DNA of 64,000 bases from Symsagittifera roscoffensis (taxonomy: Eukaryota > Xenacoelomorpha > Acoela > Convolutidae). Shown piece after piece: positions 12,885 through 25,281 of this stretch (the first letter of the stretch is position 1; each line of letters starts with the position of its first letter). Below the pieces are notes generated by a model. It had not been told where the DNA came from and did not search any database. It saw only the letters and a program-made list of their open reading frames with translations. The DNA is taken from contig NC_087063.1 in NCBI RefSeq assembly GCF_963678635.1, forward strand, positions 42,856,759 through 42,920,758. The letters run 5' to 3'. A program made the translations under genes and the position numbers.

Positions 12885-13435
12885 AATAGCCGGTTGCTGT
12901 GCAAGTAGCACAGATTCTTCGGATCATATTCTTGAGAAAATAGAAAAAAAAAAATTTTACTTTTCAAAATAGTGTAATTTTTAAAAGGTGGTGTCATTGG
13001 TGAGTGGTTCAGCATCACGAAAAACTGAAAAAATAGCGAATTAAAAATATTTTTAAGTTTTTTCTAAATTTGTGCGCAATTATTTAAAAAATTTTAAGGA
13101 AATTTTCTTTTTTCTATTTAAGCGCTAAATGAAATATTCAAAACGATATAATCTATGAAAATCGAGCGTTACCCCGTCTTATTCCGAGTAAAATCGGAGC
13201 GTTACTCGGAATAAGACTAAATCTCGAAAGTTTCAAACCAGTTTTACTCGACACTGGACAATTTTTTTTAATATTTCAAATCGTTAAAGTTACGACTGAA
13301 GAGGCTGTAATATGATGTATCACTCAACCCATTCGGATGAGTATTAATAGTTTTGGAATTTTCGTGGCATTGCGTGGAAAAATAACTAAAACTCACCCAA
13401 AAACAAAGTACCTCCTCATTTTCAATGGTGGCAAC
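12885..13435 (+). repeat. dispersed repeat family F2, copy with a long internal palindrome
   Basis: The copy starts near AATAGCCGGTTGCTGTGCAAG and ends near a GTGGAAAAATAACTAAAAC block and a TCCTCATTTTCAATGG stretch. It contains the CTGTGC/GCACAG stem at its start and the CATTCGGATGAG landmark near 13330. A 16-bp perfect palindrome sits inside (listed separately). A second F2 copy follows within a few bases, so the two lie head to tail. Confidence 0.7.
13176..13217. repeat. perfect 16-bp inverted repeat with a 10-nt loop
   Basis: Positions 13176-13191 (GTCTTATTCCGAGTAA) pair perfectly with 13202-13217 around the loop AATCGGAGCG. It lies within an F2 copy. The neighbouring F2 copy at 13440 does not show the same perfect palindrome. 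Confidence 0.9.
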
Positions 13436-13439
13436 AACA

Positions 13440-14050
13440 ATAATAGCCGGTTGCTGTGCAAGTAGTACAGAATGCCCACCAGATTCATAGAAAAAATTAC
13501 AAAAAAAACGTTGTTGTTTGTCTTCATTTTAGTGTCGTTTTTTTGCCTATGGTGTGAAAAAAGAATTTCACAAACGCGTTAAAAAAAATGACTAATTAGG
13601 CTTAATAGTGAACAATTAGCCTCAAAAAATGTTTAGAAAAAATTTCAAAAATAATTGTCAAAAATGTTATATTTTTTTAATGCAATAAACTTAAGTTTTT
13701 TTCAGAACATTTTTATGGCCGAAAAAGGAAAAGCGCTAAAAGAAGTTCTAAAAAAATCCTCATTTTAAAAATAGTTTGAGCCTAAACGTCCAATTGTTAT
13801 AAAAATAACATTACGCGAATGCATTACTCGCTCAAAATTAGACAATATCTCAACAACTTCAAATAAGTTTTTCTCGACACTGGGACAAATTTTTGAAATT
13901 TTTTTAGTTTTGTCCAAATTACGACGAAAAAGCTGTTACATGATACATTAATTGACCCAGTCCGATGATTATTTGTGGCATCTGATTTTGCGTGGAAAAC
14001 AAAAAAAGAACTGAAACACACGCGAAAACAATTTTCCTCCCCAATTTTTA
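13440..14050 (+). repeat. dispersed repeat family F2, tandem neighbour copy
   Basis: It starts with the same AATAGCCGGTTGCTGTGCAAG block as the copy at 12885. It carries CAGTCCGATGATTATTTGTGG near 13957 and a TTTTCCTCCCCAATTTTTA end near 14045. It is about 600 bp of AT-rich, non-coding sequence. Confidence 0.7.
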
Positions 14051-16394
14051 TTTTTTTTTAAGTTAACCAATCAGAGGCCTCACGCGAAGGTTAACTATTT
14101 AAAGTCAACTAAGCTATGGCTATCTTGCAAGAGCTGACCTTGTATATTGCAGCGCACGTACGATTGAACCTGCAATCATAAGATTGCTCGGCACTATCAC
14201 TACCGATGCTCCACAGCGCCACAATGGTTGGATTAAATACGGAGCAGACATTTTTCTAGATCCGGTTGAAAGGTTGCTAGCAACTCAATCGCACATTTTT
14301 TTGCATCACAACTTTAATTTAGGCATCTTACTTTAAGCAATTTTAAACAGTTACAAAATTTTTCTGCCGATTTGGAAGTAATTATAATCAGTAGTTTTTT
14401 TAGCTTTCATTTTTTTTGCAGCTCATCCTTTTAATTTGCAACAATTGAATTCATTTTCGTTCATAAAGTGCAGCAGTTAATTCTTTACGCTTCAGTAGTT
14501 AGTTTTTTTCCTTGATTAAGCAATGCTTTAAGCTGACTTAGAGCAATTGTTTTCATTATTTTCAATTGCTCATTTTTTTGCTCAGAAATGAGCATGAACT
14601 TGGTCTGATGCTCAATATTTGGCATATTAAAACGTTGTAGAGAGAATTGAAGACTATAAAAGCCCGCTGTTGGACTTATTCTACTCATTTGAAGTTGTGC
14701 TTGGAGCGCCTTTCGCAATATGGATTGCCCTGCTGACTGGTCTTACAGAATAGATATTAATGTTAATCCGTGGTAAGTGCAATGTTCAATTTTTGGGGGA
14801 CGATCGAACGTCGAATGCTTTGAAAATTATTTTTTTTGCACCATAATTCAATTTGTGGCCCTCGTCTTTTGTTCACATTGTGACAGCGCCTCCTCTCATT
14901 TTGCCTGTGGAAAAACTGGATAAAAAGGGCAGTTCTTGTGCCCACGATCGACAATTACAAGCGCGTCACCCAAATTGACCAGGATGCACTACACCTGCAC
15001 TTGGAATACTATTCAATTAGCATAACTCTTAACAAGTTCAAAAAGAACACTTTTTACCCTTTATAGCTAAAACGTGTTGGGATTTCATTTAGTAAAACTA
15101 TGCAGATAAAGAATAGCTCGCAAGGCTCTGAAATAAATTTTAGAAAAAAAGAATTCAGTTGATTTGAAAGTGGAGACCTTTTTCGGAACCTAACTTGGAA
15201 CTAATCTGTTCTCATTGTTCAAATTGTGTTCAGACTTGGAAACCGAAGCGTCCCTTATTTTCCTTCAAATTGCGCACCATTCAGCCCAAATTCAGAGACA
15301 CTATTCATTTTGGACGGACGTCCATTCTATCACAGTTTGAGATATGGTAATAAGTGGGCTATTTTTAGCCACGTAAAAAGCTGCAGTTGTTCAGAAACCA
15401 CAATTTCATTTTTAAAGCCTGAAAAACAAGCTATGAACCAAATTTCTGGATTGTTTGTAACATTAATTATTGCATAAGCCAGCGACGGACATTTTAACAT
15501 CATCCATTATTTATTGCAACTAGTAGTATCGAGTTCTTTTTATTATCAATTAATTCCAAAATCGATGTAAGTAGTTGTCAATCAATATTCCGCAGTGTCC
15601 AAAGCTGTAATCCGAATATTGAATGTTGGACTGAATGAGTTTCAATGAGATCCTTTGGGTGAATTAATCCCTCTTTGTCTCTTGCGTGGCGAGAATACGA
15701 AACATCTGCTTCTTAGGTCGATCTCAAGAAACTATTTTGTCTGCAATAATTTTGGAGGGGAATGCCAATCAGAAATCTAAGGTTAGAAAACTTCAATCAA
15801 AAATCAATTTTTCATTAACCAAATTTCTGTTTGTTTACGATAAATTTTACGCCGTATAAATTTCATAGCATCTGTTCTCTGCTGATCTCATTTTCTTGCT
15901 ATTATATGACTTTTGATGATTTTGTGGCGCAGACGAAAGAACGTGAGACTTCAATTCGCGAGGTCGAAGGATCGGATCCGAGCTATTACAAAAAATTTTA
16001 CTTTTTTGAGGCTTATTTTTTGATATTTATTTTTTCATTTAATAGAGCTGGTTTTTATCGTTTTTTTGCTTTAGTTTGCAAAGCGTAGCTTCGCTTCTGC
16101 GTCAATCTTTGCTTTAATTTATTTTTTTTTTGTAAAATTTTTATGTAATTTTGCAATGATTTCGCAGAGAGAACATATTTGCTAGAGTAAAAACATTTGA
16201 TATCTGAACTGAACTTTTTTGTTGCCTTTTTTTCGTTTTGAAAGACAAAACTCCGTGCCGATGCAGTTACTATTTAGCAGTTACTATTTTTATTAATGAT
16301 TCACCTAATTTTCAGTGCTGATCACAGTTAAAAAGATTTTGATCAGAGCCTAAATCAACAAAGTTGAACCATTTTTGAAGCAGTTCCATCATAA
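14051..16394. other. intergenic DNA, no gene seen
   Basis: Reading frames up to 85 codons occur (for example 15226-15477 and 15831-16088), but composition, lack of domains and lack of exon signals make them unconvincing. Nothing else recognised. Confidence 0.45.
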
Positions 16395-16815
16395 ATCATG
16401 ATGCAAAAAAATCACTGTTTAACATTTTTGCATAGCAACGGGTTAACCTGTCTTTTTTCCTGTCCTAAAACCAATTGTGGTTTAAGGATATTTTCGAGGG
16501 GTGGGGAAAGTGTGTATTTGGTTTTCGACCAAATAGATTTTCCGAGGTCTCTTCAAAAGATTTTAAAAAACACTATTGTCATGCCGAAGCCATTTTTTAA
16601 AAAAGGCCAAAAAAACCGTTTTTGAGCATGTTTGAAAGTTTTTTTTTGTTCCGGCGCATGTTCCTCTTGAAAAATCATTGTATCTTGGCGTCAGCGGCGC
16701 GCTTAACTTCAAAAAAGATAACGGCCAGTCATTCAAAAATGGAGGTCATAATATAATACCAAAGGGGGACCCGTTGGTTGGCAAGATGGTCGAATCCTAA
16801 GAAGAAGCCCCCCTC
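16395..16815 (-). repeat. dispersed repeat family F3 copy
   Basis: Read on the minus strand, this copy begins with a GGGGCGTATTAAGGGAGG-type start, then a GGGTCCCCCTTTGG block, then a segment rich in GCGCGC/CGGCGC. It ends beyond a CTTTTTGGCC stretch. The same order of landmarks recurs on the plus strand at 32024, 35355, 40050 and 40430. No reading frame is conserved between copies. Confidence 0.6.
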
Positions 16816-19800
16816 CCTTAATACGCCCCAGCTTAAAAGTATGACATGCTTTTTGTTGTTGGAGACATCTGTTTAGTTTGCATAGTAACATTTTCTGTTG
16901 ATTCAATAGGTTTGATATATTTTTCCTTTCTATTCAAATAATTTGATACAATTGTTTTGGCTCATTTTTGTTGCTTGTTCGAAATTGAAGTTAACATTTT
17001 TGAAAGTGCAGCTCAAAATTTCTTCAAGAGCAAGGTAAGATTTAGAGAAGTTTTATTTACGAACTAGCCAATTGCATAATTAAATCAATTTTTGTCCAAT
17101 TGCAACGTCCAGTCTAAATAGCGCTGAAAATCAAACAAGTCACTCTACCTCAACAGTTTGAGGAAATTTTTTGTTTTATAAAAATCCTAAGCCACCCCTG
17201 CTCAAAATCTAATCGGTCAATAGGGTGTAAAATACTGCATTACTCAGCGCGCAGGGATCTTCTTCCAGGTCAATCGATTCGAGTTTTCTCGCAATCTGGG
17301 TAGCCGGGAAAGACCGTAGTTAGTCGATTCATACTCGGCAAATCTGGTAATATGTGATAAATTTACGCCCTAAAAACAAACTAAGGGCTTAGGAATAAAT
17401 ATGAGAAGGACAGACTTCATCTTAACCAGCAGCCAACCTCCTGAGCACAATTATGTAGATGAGTAGGCACAGGCAGGGCATTTTCGCACCAAGTTTTTGA
17501 TTGCCCCTCCTGACGATTGAAACACTTTCTTCAGTATTTAGCTAACTTCACTAATGAGTCGTATTCAATTGTCTGCTTCAATGTCTAGCTTCTTTAAGGT
17601 GGGAGACCAAAATTATTAGCTTCGTTTTAGTCGATGGTAATATGGAATTGTAAAAACTTTAACATAAATTCCCTGCAGCCAATATACAGCCCCGCCCTTT
17701 CAAATCACATCTGATTCCATGAATAAAAACTCCCATCCCCCGCCGTCTCGCGAGATAATCTCGCCAATTAACCCTGTAGATAAAAAAAATACCTAAAAAT
17801 AAGAACAAATATGAAGAAAATGTGAACACTATTTTGTGATTCCTATTATGAAAAATTCCTATTCTGAAACATTCATCCAGTGGAAAACGTAAAATTAAAT
17901 TGAGCTACTTGTCTATATTTCTGAGGGAGCGAACACGATTATTATAGAGTGTTTAGGGCGCAGAGAACATTCGGTTTAAAAAATTTCAGCCAATTTCAAA
18001 TACAGACAATTCAACCGCAAAAAAATCAGATAGCTCAACCGTAGACATTCGTCTTAATAAGATTTAAAAAAATATTTTTTATTAGAGTCAATTACTTTTC
18101 AATCATCGAATAATCAAACCAGAAACATCAAACACACATTAAACATCAAAAATTAAAAAGAATTTGTTCTGCTTAAGTTTCTAAGAATATGTGTAAATTG
18201 AATGTACAAAATTATGAAAATTTTGTTCATTTCATTGTAATTACTTGCGTTTTGCATAAGTTTTTGTTGACGATTGAACATTGGAGTTTTGACTTTCTCA
18301 TATTATCACCGGCTTCTCATATTGACTTTGGCATGTTTTTTGCGCATCTTTGAAATGTACAATGAACTTGGTTAGGGATGTATTCTTTATCGACAATAAT
18401 TTTTTGAAGCTGCTTTTCCATGCCTCTGATGCCTTATTTTTACGAGATTCACCGCTGAGCACCAAATTAAAAACATGCCATACAGCAATGTCAAACTTCT
18501 CTTTGATGCGTCTATTTCCTGGAAAAGCACCAATATAAGTGTCCGCAAAGTAATCCGCTAAGCTTTGAAATACCTGTGATTGATCATCATTTCAAAGTTG
18601 ATCAAAAACGAACGTTTTTTAAGCTAATCTTTTATTATATTTTAATTAAACGTATATTAATTATATATATGCATGCTTATGAGAATATCTCTAAGCAGCT
18701 GGATGTGTCTTGAGTCTTGTTAAGCATCAGAGTGTGCACCAAGGGTATACGTATTTTTTATCCCGCCGCGTATAATATTAATTTAATAAGAAAACATCTG
18801 GGGCCATTGAAAACGTTCCATTACAACGACAGATGTCGGATTGAGAAAGCAAATTGTGGCGAAGATCAAAATTCGACTGTCTGATTTACCAGATTTTTAG
18901 TTCACAAGACCAACTTTGAACTGTGCAGTTAGATGTTATACTTTGCGTACGTCCTAGCAAGGTTTCGAAACCAAGAATTTAAGACGTATGCATCTATTGA
19001 CCAAATCATGCTCCAGTTGAAAAGTTTTACAAAAACTTTTGATTTTAAGCATTTACACTTATGTGGTACAGAGAAAAAACTTGTTTGGCACGCAAGAAAA
19101 AAGCGGAATGCGGAATTCAATTTAAATTACTTTTGTTTGTCGCAACAAGTGTCTCTGATAAAATGACAGATCTCGATGCCCTGACTTTAGGCGGCGGTCA
19201 GAAATTTAGGGTTGTTTTCCTGATACAAGCAACCTTTCTCATTCTACATTAAAGTGAAATAAACGTCATACTACAATACAATTGGGTTTAGCGCTCTTTA
19301 AATACGGGTTGCCGGGTTCTGCTTTGCAATCTAAGGGGGTAATTGTTGCTTTAGGCGTGGTGGTCTTTTCCCAGATTTCTATCCGGCGTGAACGAGGTTT
19401 GAGCTCTTGTTTGATCAGAGAAATAGATTGGGAACTGTTTCTAATTTCATTTGCCGTCGTTAGTCAGCCTTTATATTTGCTCCAGTTATCATAACTTCAC
19501 AACTTATCGGGAAGGGTACGAAAATCCATTGAGTGGAAAAAAATTCCTTGAGAAATTGTCTAAAGAGACGCAAAGTTTCATATGAAGACTGATTGGGATG
19601 ATTGGTTAATCAGGCTATTTCTTCCATGCTGATTCCAACTTTTTCTAGCTTCTTCACTTTTTTTGAAACTATAACATATTTAATTTAAGAAAATAACGCA
19701 ACATAATTAGCAGCATAAAATAAAAGAATGCTTTAATATGAAAGCAGGGAGTTTTTGCCGTCACAACACAAATCAGAGCTTTTTATTTTTAAATGCCGTC

Positions 19801-21910
19801 TTTTTCTGTCTGTAAATGAATGAGAGAATAGTTTTTCCGTTACCTTAAGTTAAAAACGAGTTTGAACCATATTACAATTTGAACTACTTTGTGCCTTTCT
19901 GATTCTTGTTGCGTAAATCATTGTCGCTGTCCTTTCGTTCACGTGTTGAAGCTGGGATTACATTTTAAGCCGGGTAGAACTCAATTTATCGGGCTCCTTA
20001 AGGGCTAAGACGGTTGAAATTTTATTGTTCACAGACCCAGATGGTTTTGTTTAATTATATGATCTTGAACTTCCACATAAACAACCGGTAGGTTAAGAAA
20101 AGACTTAACGCAGCCAAGTTGAGATAATTCTGGCAAAGACGGTCCTGAAAGATACTTTTGATTTAAGCAACTTCAGTCTGAAGGTTTTAGACTTCAATTT
20201 TAAGCTTTTATTTGTTAAAATGTATTTGAAAAGCATTCAGAGGTCTAATTGCCACTAGAATGTCTTTGCTCTGACGAAATATTAGAACAAAATGCGCCCC
20301 TTCAGTGTCTTAAAAACAAACACCAGCTAAATTGCTACACACTCCAACACCCTTAACTTTCTTCTAAGAGTTTCACAGCAAGAAAATTTAGAGGTCTGAA
20401 AATCAGAGTACCAAATCTTCAAGAAAGTCAAAGAGGCTTTGTTTTCATGAAGTTCTAACTTGAGCGAATTACTTGCCTCGGTCATTTTCTTTAAATATAA
20501 TTGTCTCGAAGGGTCATTGATTTTCTATTCATTTTGATTCTCTTAAACAAAACAAGAACAGCTCTAAATAACAAAGTTTCCGTTTGATCCGTTTCAAAAT
20601 CTCAGTTTTTAATTCAAAACAGCATAGTGTTAATTTTTTTAGCACTAAGCTGGTTGATTTTTATCCAAACTAATCTTTATATTTTTCTCCAGACTACTTG
20701 GCGGTTGAAGCCGTTTTTTTTGCTGGCGACCTGTTGGTGACTTCATTTATTTTATTGCCCTTACTTGACCTCTAGCTTCAGGTCTACCACAGCCTGACCA
20801 ATTTCGGCTGCAATAGTGGTACCACGTGAAAGTTTTATAGACCCAAAAAAAACTGTCTTGAGTCGCAGAAAAAGTGTTTATCATTTCAAGTGATTTATCA
20901 TAACCAAATCAGGGGGCAAAATACCAACACGTATTGACTGAAGAGAGGCACAGATTTGTTTCTCATTTTTGTGCTATAAATGATCTTTTCATAATAGTAA
21001 GGGAGTTGTAGCCACTAGCAACCTTCTTATACGGCGTTCGCAAAGTTGTTTTTTACACCTGCCCTCTGGTGCTCACTCATTAAGATGAAGGGACGAGTAT
21101 TTTACTGAACCCGATTAAATCTGCCCCTGGTCGAAATATGCTACATGAATTTTTATACTACATTAGTAATAAGGCTTTTGATGAAATGCAAACTTGAAAA
21201 AATTTTCCTCCTGTGACCTTTTATATCAAGTTGTAAGAAAATTTGTCAATTCTAATTAATAGCAAGCGTTTTATTGTTGGAAGAATGTGACGAAATAATT
21301 CTACTCGAAGTGGGTTGGTTCTGCAGGGAAATTTCAAAGTAGTCTAAAAGAAATAAATGCCCTGAGCACAAAATTTTTTCACTTTTGGCACTAGTTTTGT
21401 AAAGTCATTCGGGTTGTGAAAATTGTCCATAGACCAAATTTGGATAATTAATTCTCATAGAAAATTCAGTTTTTGATTAACCCGTGGCAAATTAACCCGG
21501 CTCTGAAATTAATTCAATTTGAATTAATACTTGCTTATTCATCCAAATATTGCGCTAATTCACCTGAAAATTGATTTTTTTGTATTTGACACTGCGTGTG
21601 GTTGGGGTGGAACATTTAGAAAAAAAATTGAAAAAATGTTTTTTTTTTTCATTTGTTTTTGCCTCCGGAAACAAACTCAGACTCTTTAATTGTTTCTACG
21701 AACATTCAGGGCTCCCCTCTTCTATGTGCCAGCTTTTCATGTGTTATTATATTTCTAAATTAAGCAAATTGGCCTGGCTTAGAAGTTATTTCAAACCAAT
21801 AAATTGATAGAACCAGGTTCTCAAAGGTCTGAACTAGGTCTAATGCTCTATAGTTGGCTGAATAGAAAGTTGTAAATAAAATTGAAAAGTATGAAAGCCT
21901 TTCGATGGAC
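16816..21910. other. long intergenic stretch, no gene seen
   Basis: About 5 kb of AT-rich DNA. The short frames at 18350, 18933 and 19282 have no recognisable domain and no supporting splice structure. I see no RNA gene. Confidence 0.45.
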
Positions 21911-22487
21911 TTATTGTTCCGACTTTTGAAGCAATTACAGACAATTTATGCTAGAGTTAATTTTTTATTCAGTCAAGTTTTTTCTTCCTAACTAAACCTT
22001 TTTAGCAGATTTTTTTTTAAAAAACTATCTCATAGATGGTGTCTGGAGCTCAATGGTGAACAAATTCATCTTTGATTAGTTTTGTAACAACATTGGAGTT
22101 TGAAAATTGTAACTTTGGTCACTATGCGTTTATTTGTCGCGCACTCCCCCTCAACATTAGCATATATTGACGCCAAATGCACCTTTAGAAAAGTTTTAGG
22201 GTCGGTCAGTCATAAATGGATATCTGAAAGTAGTAAAAATGTCGGTATGGGGTCGAATCCTTCAATCGCATACCCCCCCCCCCCCCCATCGCATCCCCCT
22301 TAAATCTGTCACTGCGCGTAAATTTCTTTTCTATTTGTAATTGAGGCAAGTCATCTGCTAGAATATGTGACGCTAAAGAAAAATCTTTGTACTTTTTTTC
22401 TTTTCGATAATTTTATCAATTTTTGACTTGACTGAAGTGTTTTATCAGCCTCAAAATTCAGTCGAAACATATACGAGCACTCTTGTC
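21911..22487 (+). repeat. dispersed repeat family F1, strongly diverged copy
   Basis: Starts with TTATTGTTCCGACTTTTG and ends with CGAAACATATACGAGCACTCTTGT, matching the two F1 termini in order and spacing. The interior has diverged and contains a run of 15 C at 22273-22287. Confidence 0.55.
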
Positions 22488-22546
22488 TAATTTTTTTTCT
22501 CATTACGTGAATCTTCAAAATTCTTTAAGAGCTTGCGAGCAAAGAA

Positions 22547-23050
22547 AACAAGACTGCTCGCATCAAGACAAAGCTCTGAATGTTCCGATCAAAGTCTATG
22601 GAGCAGTAATAACATAAAAAGTCGAATGCAATAAAACGAAATGAAAAAAAAAAGTTTAAAATTTGAATTGTTTTGTGAATATCAGCCCTCTCGCCTGCCA
22701 TGCAATTTACAAAGTGATTGGTTGCGCTCCTATTAACAAATCAATTATGGCAAATAAGCTTTCTTCAACCAATTTGGGACGATTTCTAAGACGGATTAAA
22801 CCCTTGCTTACGCGTTAATGGCGCGAAATATATCACGCGTTAAATGTCCCAAATTGATGAAACTGACAATCTTAAAACCCTCATTTTTTGCGAAAAGTAA
22901 CCACAATTGAAAAATTATTTCAAGTTTAAGCTTCAGACAGCAATACTTTTTGAGTGATAAAAAATTTTTTTGTCAAAACTGGCTAATTAAAAAGTCGAAA
23001 TTTGTTTGAAGAAAAAAAAACCACCCAAGAACAAGAAAGTTGGAACAATA
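22547..23050 (-). repeat. dispersed repeat family F1 copy, reverse orientation
   Basis: On the plus strand it starts with ACAAGACTGCTCGCATC and ends at GTTGGAACAATAA, the reverse of the F1 ends. The interior keeps the GACGGATTAAACC and CTTACGCGTTAATGG landmarks. With the neighbouring plus copy it makes a tail-to-tail pair about 60 bp apart. Confidence 0.75.
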
Positions 23051-23579
23051 AAAAGACTTGCTAGAAGGTTAAAAATGATTCAACCACTGCTTTTCAACGT
23101 CATTTGCTTGAATGCATCACTCTCGAATCAATGAACACCGTCAAATAGTCACTTTCAAATGAAGTCTGCTCAAAACAAAAGGATGTGTTGAGCGTCTTAT
23201 ATCTTAATAATAGGAGCAAATGGGGTATAAGGCAAACATCCGATATGTCAAATATCCGCTTTGTCAAACATCAGAACTTATACAAAATTTATGTAATAAT
23301 ATGACGTTAGAATTTCAAAAACCAGACGTAGTTCAATTATACGATTCTAGCTTAGCCGACTCTCTGTTTGAAGTCGTCGGTAGGCGAGCTGCGTGCGCGT
23401 CGCCGTTTCTCGGCGATAACGGGCTCTAATTGTTATATTGAGTCCTACCCTCTGTTGGCAAGCTCGCAACACGTTGGCGCGACCGCGAAGATCTGCCTTC
23501 ATTCGACCACCATAGCATCTGTTAAACGTACGGCTAATTGTCTAAGCGACCAAATGATTGCATCAATTCAATTTGAAAT

Positions 23580-23850
23580 GCATCAATCTGCCACTTACGC
23601 GTATTATAAGAACGCACTATATCGTTTGTTAATTATCCCAAATTGCCTCACCAGCAATTTTAAACTACCATAACTTTAAGAAAAAATGATCTCAGGTGAA
23701 ACATCTTTTTTAATTTGAGGTGTATATATTATATTTGATGGTATAAAAAGTTTCTGTCAAAAATGCTTACTTAAGAATTCGATAATAGACTGAATAAAAA
23801 AACACCCCTAGCATAAATGTTCTGCACTCTTTTTGAAAGTCGGAACAATT
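23580..23850 (-). repeat. dispersed repeat family F1, partial reverse copy
   Basis: It holds CACTTACGCGTATTATAAG, TTAATTATCCCAAATTG and a GATCTCAGGTGAAACATC block, and ends in AAAGTCGGAACAATTA. These match the 5' half of F1 read on the minus strand. The remaining part toward lower coordinates is not recognisable. Confidence 0.6.
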
Positions 23851-25281
23851 ACACGACAAAAAAGGCCAGTCGAACTCGAACTAAATTCGGTTTTTATGAT
23901 TTCAAACACAGCCATAAATTATTTTCTCGAAGCGCATAAAATCATCCTATTTAAATGGCATCTAGCGATAAAATTTTCTTGGTCATGAATGAATAATTAA
24001 TGTGTCAAAGAGCATTAATCTTCATAAGATTCGCTGAAAAAGTGAAGTCATTAAAAGGAAAGGTACATTTTGAGATAAAATAAAATTTATTTTCCCTTTG
24101 AGAGCCCAAAACTTGTCCTTGCAGACTCAGCCCACCTGAAATGAGGGCGGAGACTTATATAACTGCTTGTCGCAGGATCAGTTCGGCATATAATGAATCA
24201 AAATTGAGCGCACGCTGAAATGGTATTAAAAGGATTTAAGACAGCATTGAATAGACGCGCTGTTGGAAAGAAGGAAAAAATCAAACGTTCAATGTATTTA
24301 AGCTGCGTGACTGCACACTATTTCCCTACGTACTGATACCCCTGATGCGAGTAAAGCTTTATAGTGAATTCACTTACTGTTTTTTTCTTCTCTTTTCCAT
24401 ACCCTTGCTTGTGCATCAGCCTCAGTGCGTCTTTACTCTTCTTGCCAAGATATGCTCAACATCAGCTCAATTTTCAAACAATTCCCTTTCGCTTGCAAAT
24501 GGAAAAAGCTTCTTAATTTTGACTACTGCCCCACCAGCACATTTCACCATTGATTAGTGGTAAGCCAAGTTCAATTCAGGCAGAGATTCTCCAGACCCGT
24601 CCCCCCACACACCCATCCCCCCATCCCCCTCCCCCTCCCCGCTATTCAAAGCTGAAATGTCTAATGGCTATTTTGGTTTAGTCTTTTACAACCGTTTATC
24701 ATCGCCTTTCCACATTTGTTTTCCGGCTTAAGAAGCTTCAAATGATAATTTAGTCTGACTGAGTAACTTTAAACCATCCTGTAAACGGCGACAATTTTTT
24801 CAAAATTTAATTATCATTTTTCTGCATCAATTTTCAGTTTTTGCAACATGAAAGAATAAAAAACGTTTCGTTCGTGTATCTAATATGTCCTCAAATGTCT
24901 TTTATTTTGTTTTAGAATGCAGGATTATATAACCTGGACTTAAACGACATTTAACTAGAGGCAGGGCCATCGAAAACTATGAGATTATTTCTTCCTATAC
25001 CAGAATCTTTTAATCTTTTCAGATCGGAAGATAGATTTTAGCCTCGGATTTTTTCTAAGTTATTCTTTCTTTCTTCATTATAATCTTGGCCTTATTCAGC
25101 TTGATTCCTATAATTTCTTTACTTTATCGATTCAATTTCCAACCTATAATTAAATTTACTTAACATACTTTTCTCTTCGCTCTCATATTCGACCTTAACT
25201 CGGCTCCATTTTCTGACCCATTAGAAAATAACTTGTCAGTACTCAGTGACAACTAAGTTCGTTGTCCAAATTTTGCCCAAA
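23851..25281. other. upstream region of the BTB/T1 gene
   Basis: Non-coding DNA leading to the start codon at 25282. It includes a C-rich tract at about 24599-24650 and a TATA-like site (listed separately). A TAG stop at 25222-25224, in frame with the gene, bounds the coding region on this side, unless TTAG at 25221-25224 acts as a splice acceptor. Confidence 0.5.
24156..24183 (+). promoter_or_regulatory. candidate core promoter (TATA box and initiator)
   Basis: TATATAA at 24156-24162 is followed by TCAGTT at 24178-24183, an initiator-like string, so the TATA box would lie about 24 bases upstream of the A of the initiator. That is slightly closer than usual. It is on the strand of the BTB/T1 gene, about 1.1 kb before its start codon. 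In AT-rich DNA such matches occur by chance, so this is a weak call. Confidence 0.2.

Noticed and set aside
22100-22303. A short frame ending in a poly-Pro run
   Set aside because: The Pro run comes from the 15-C tract in a diverged F1 copy.
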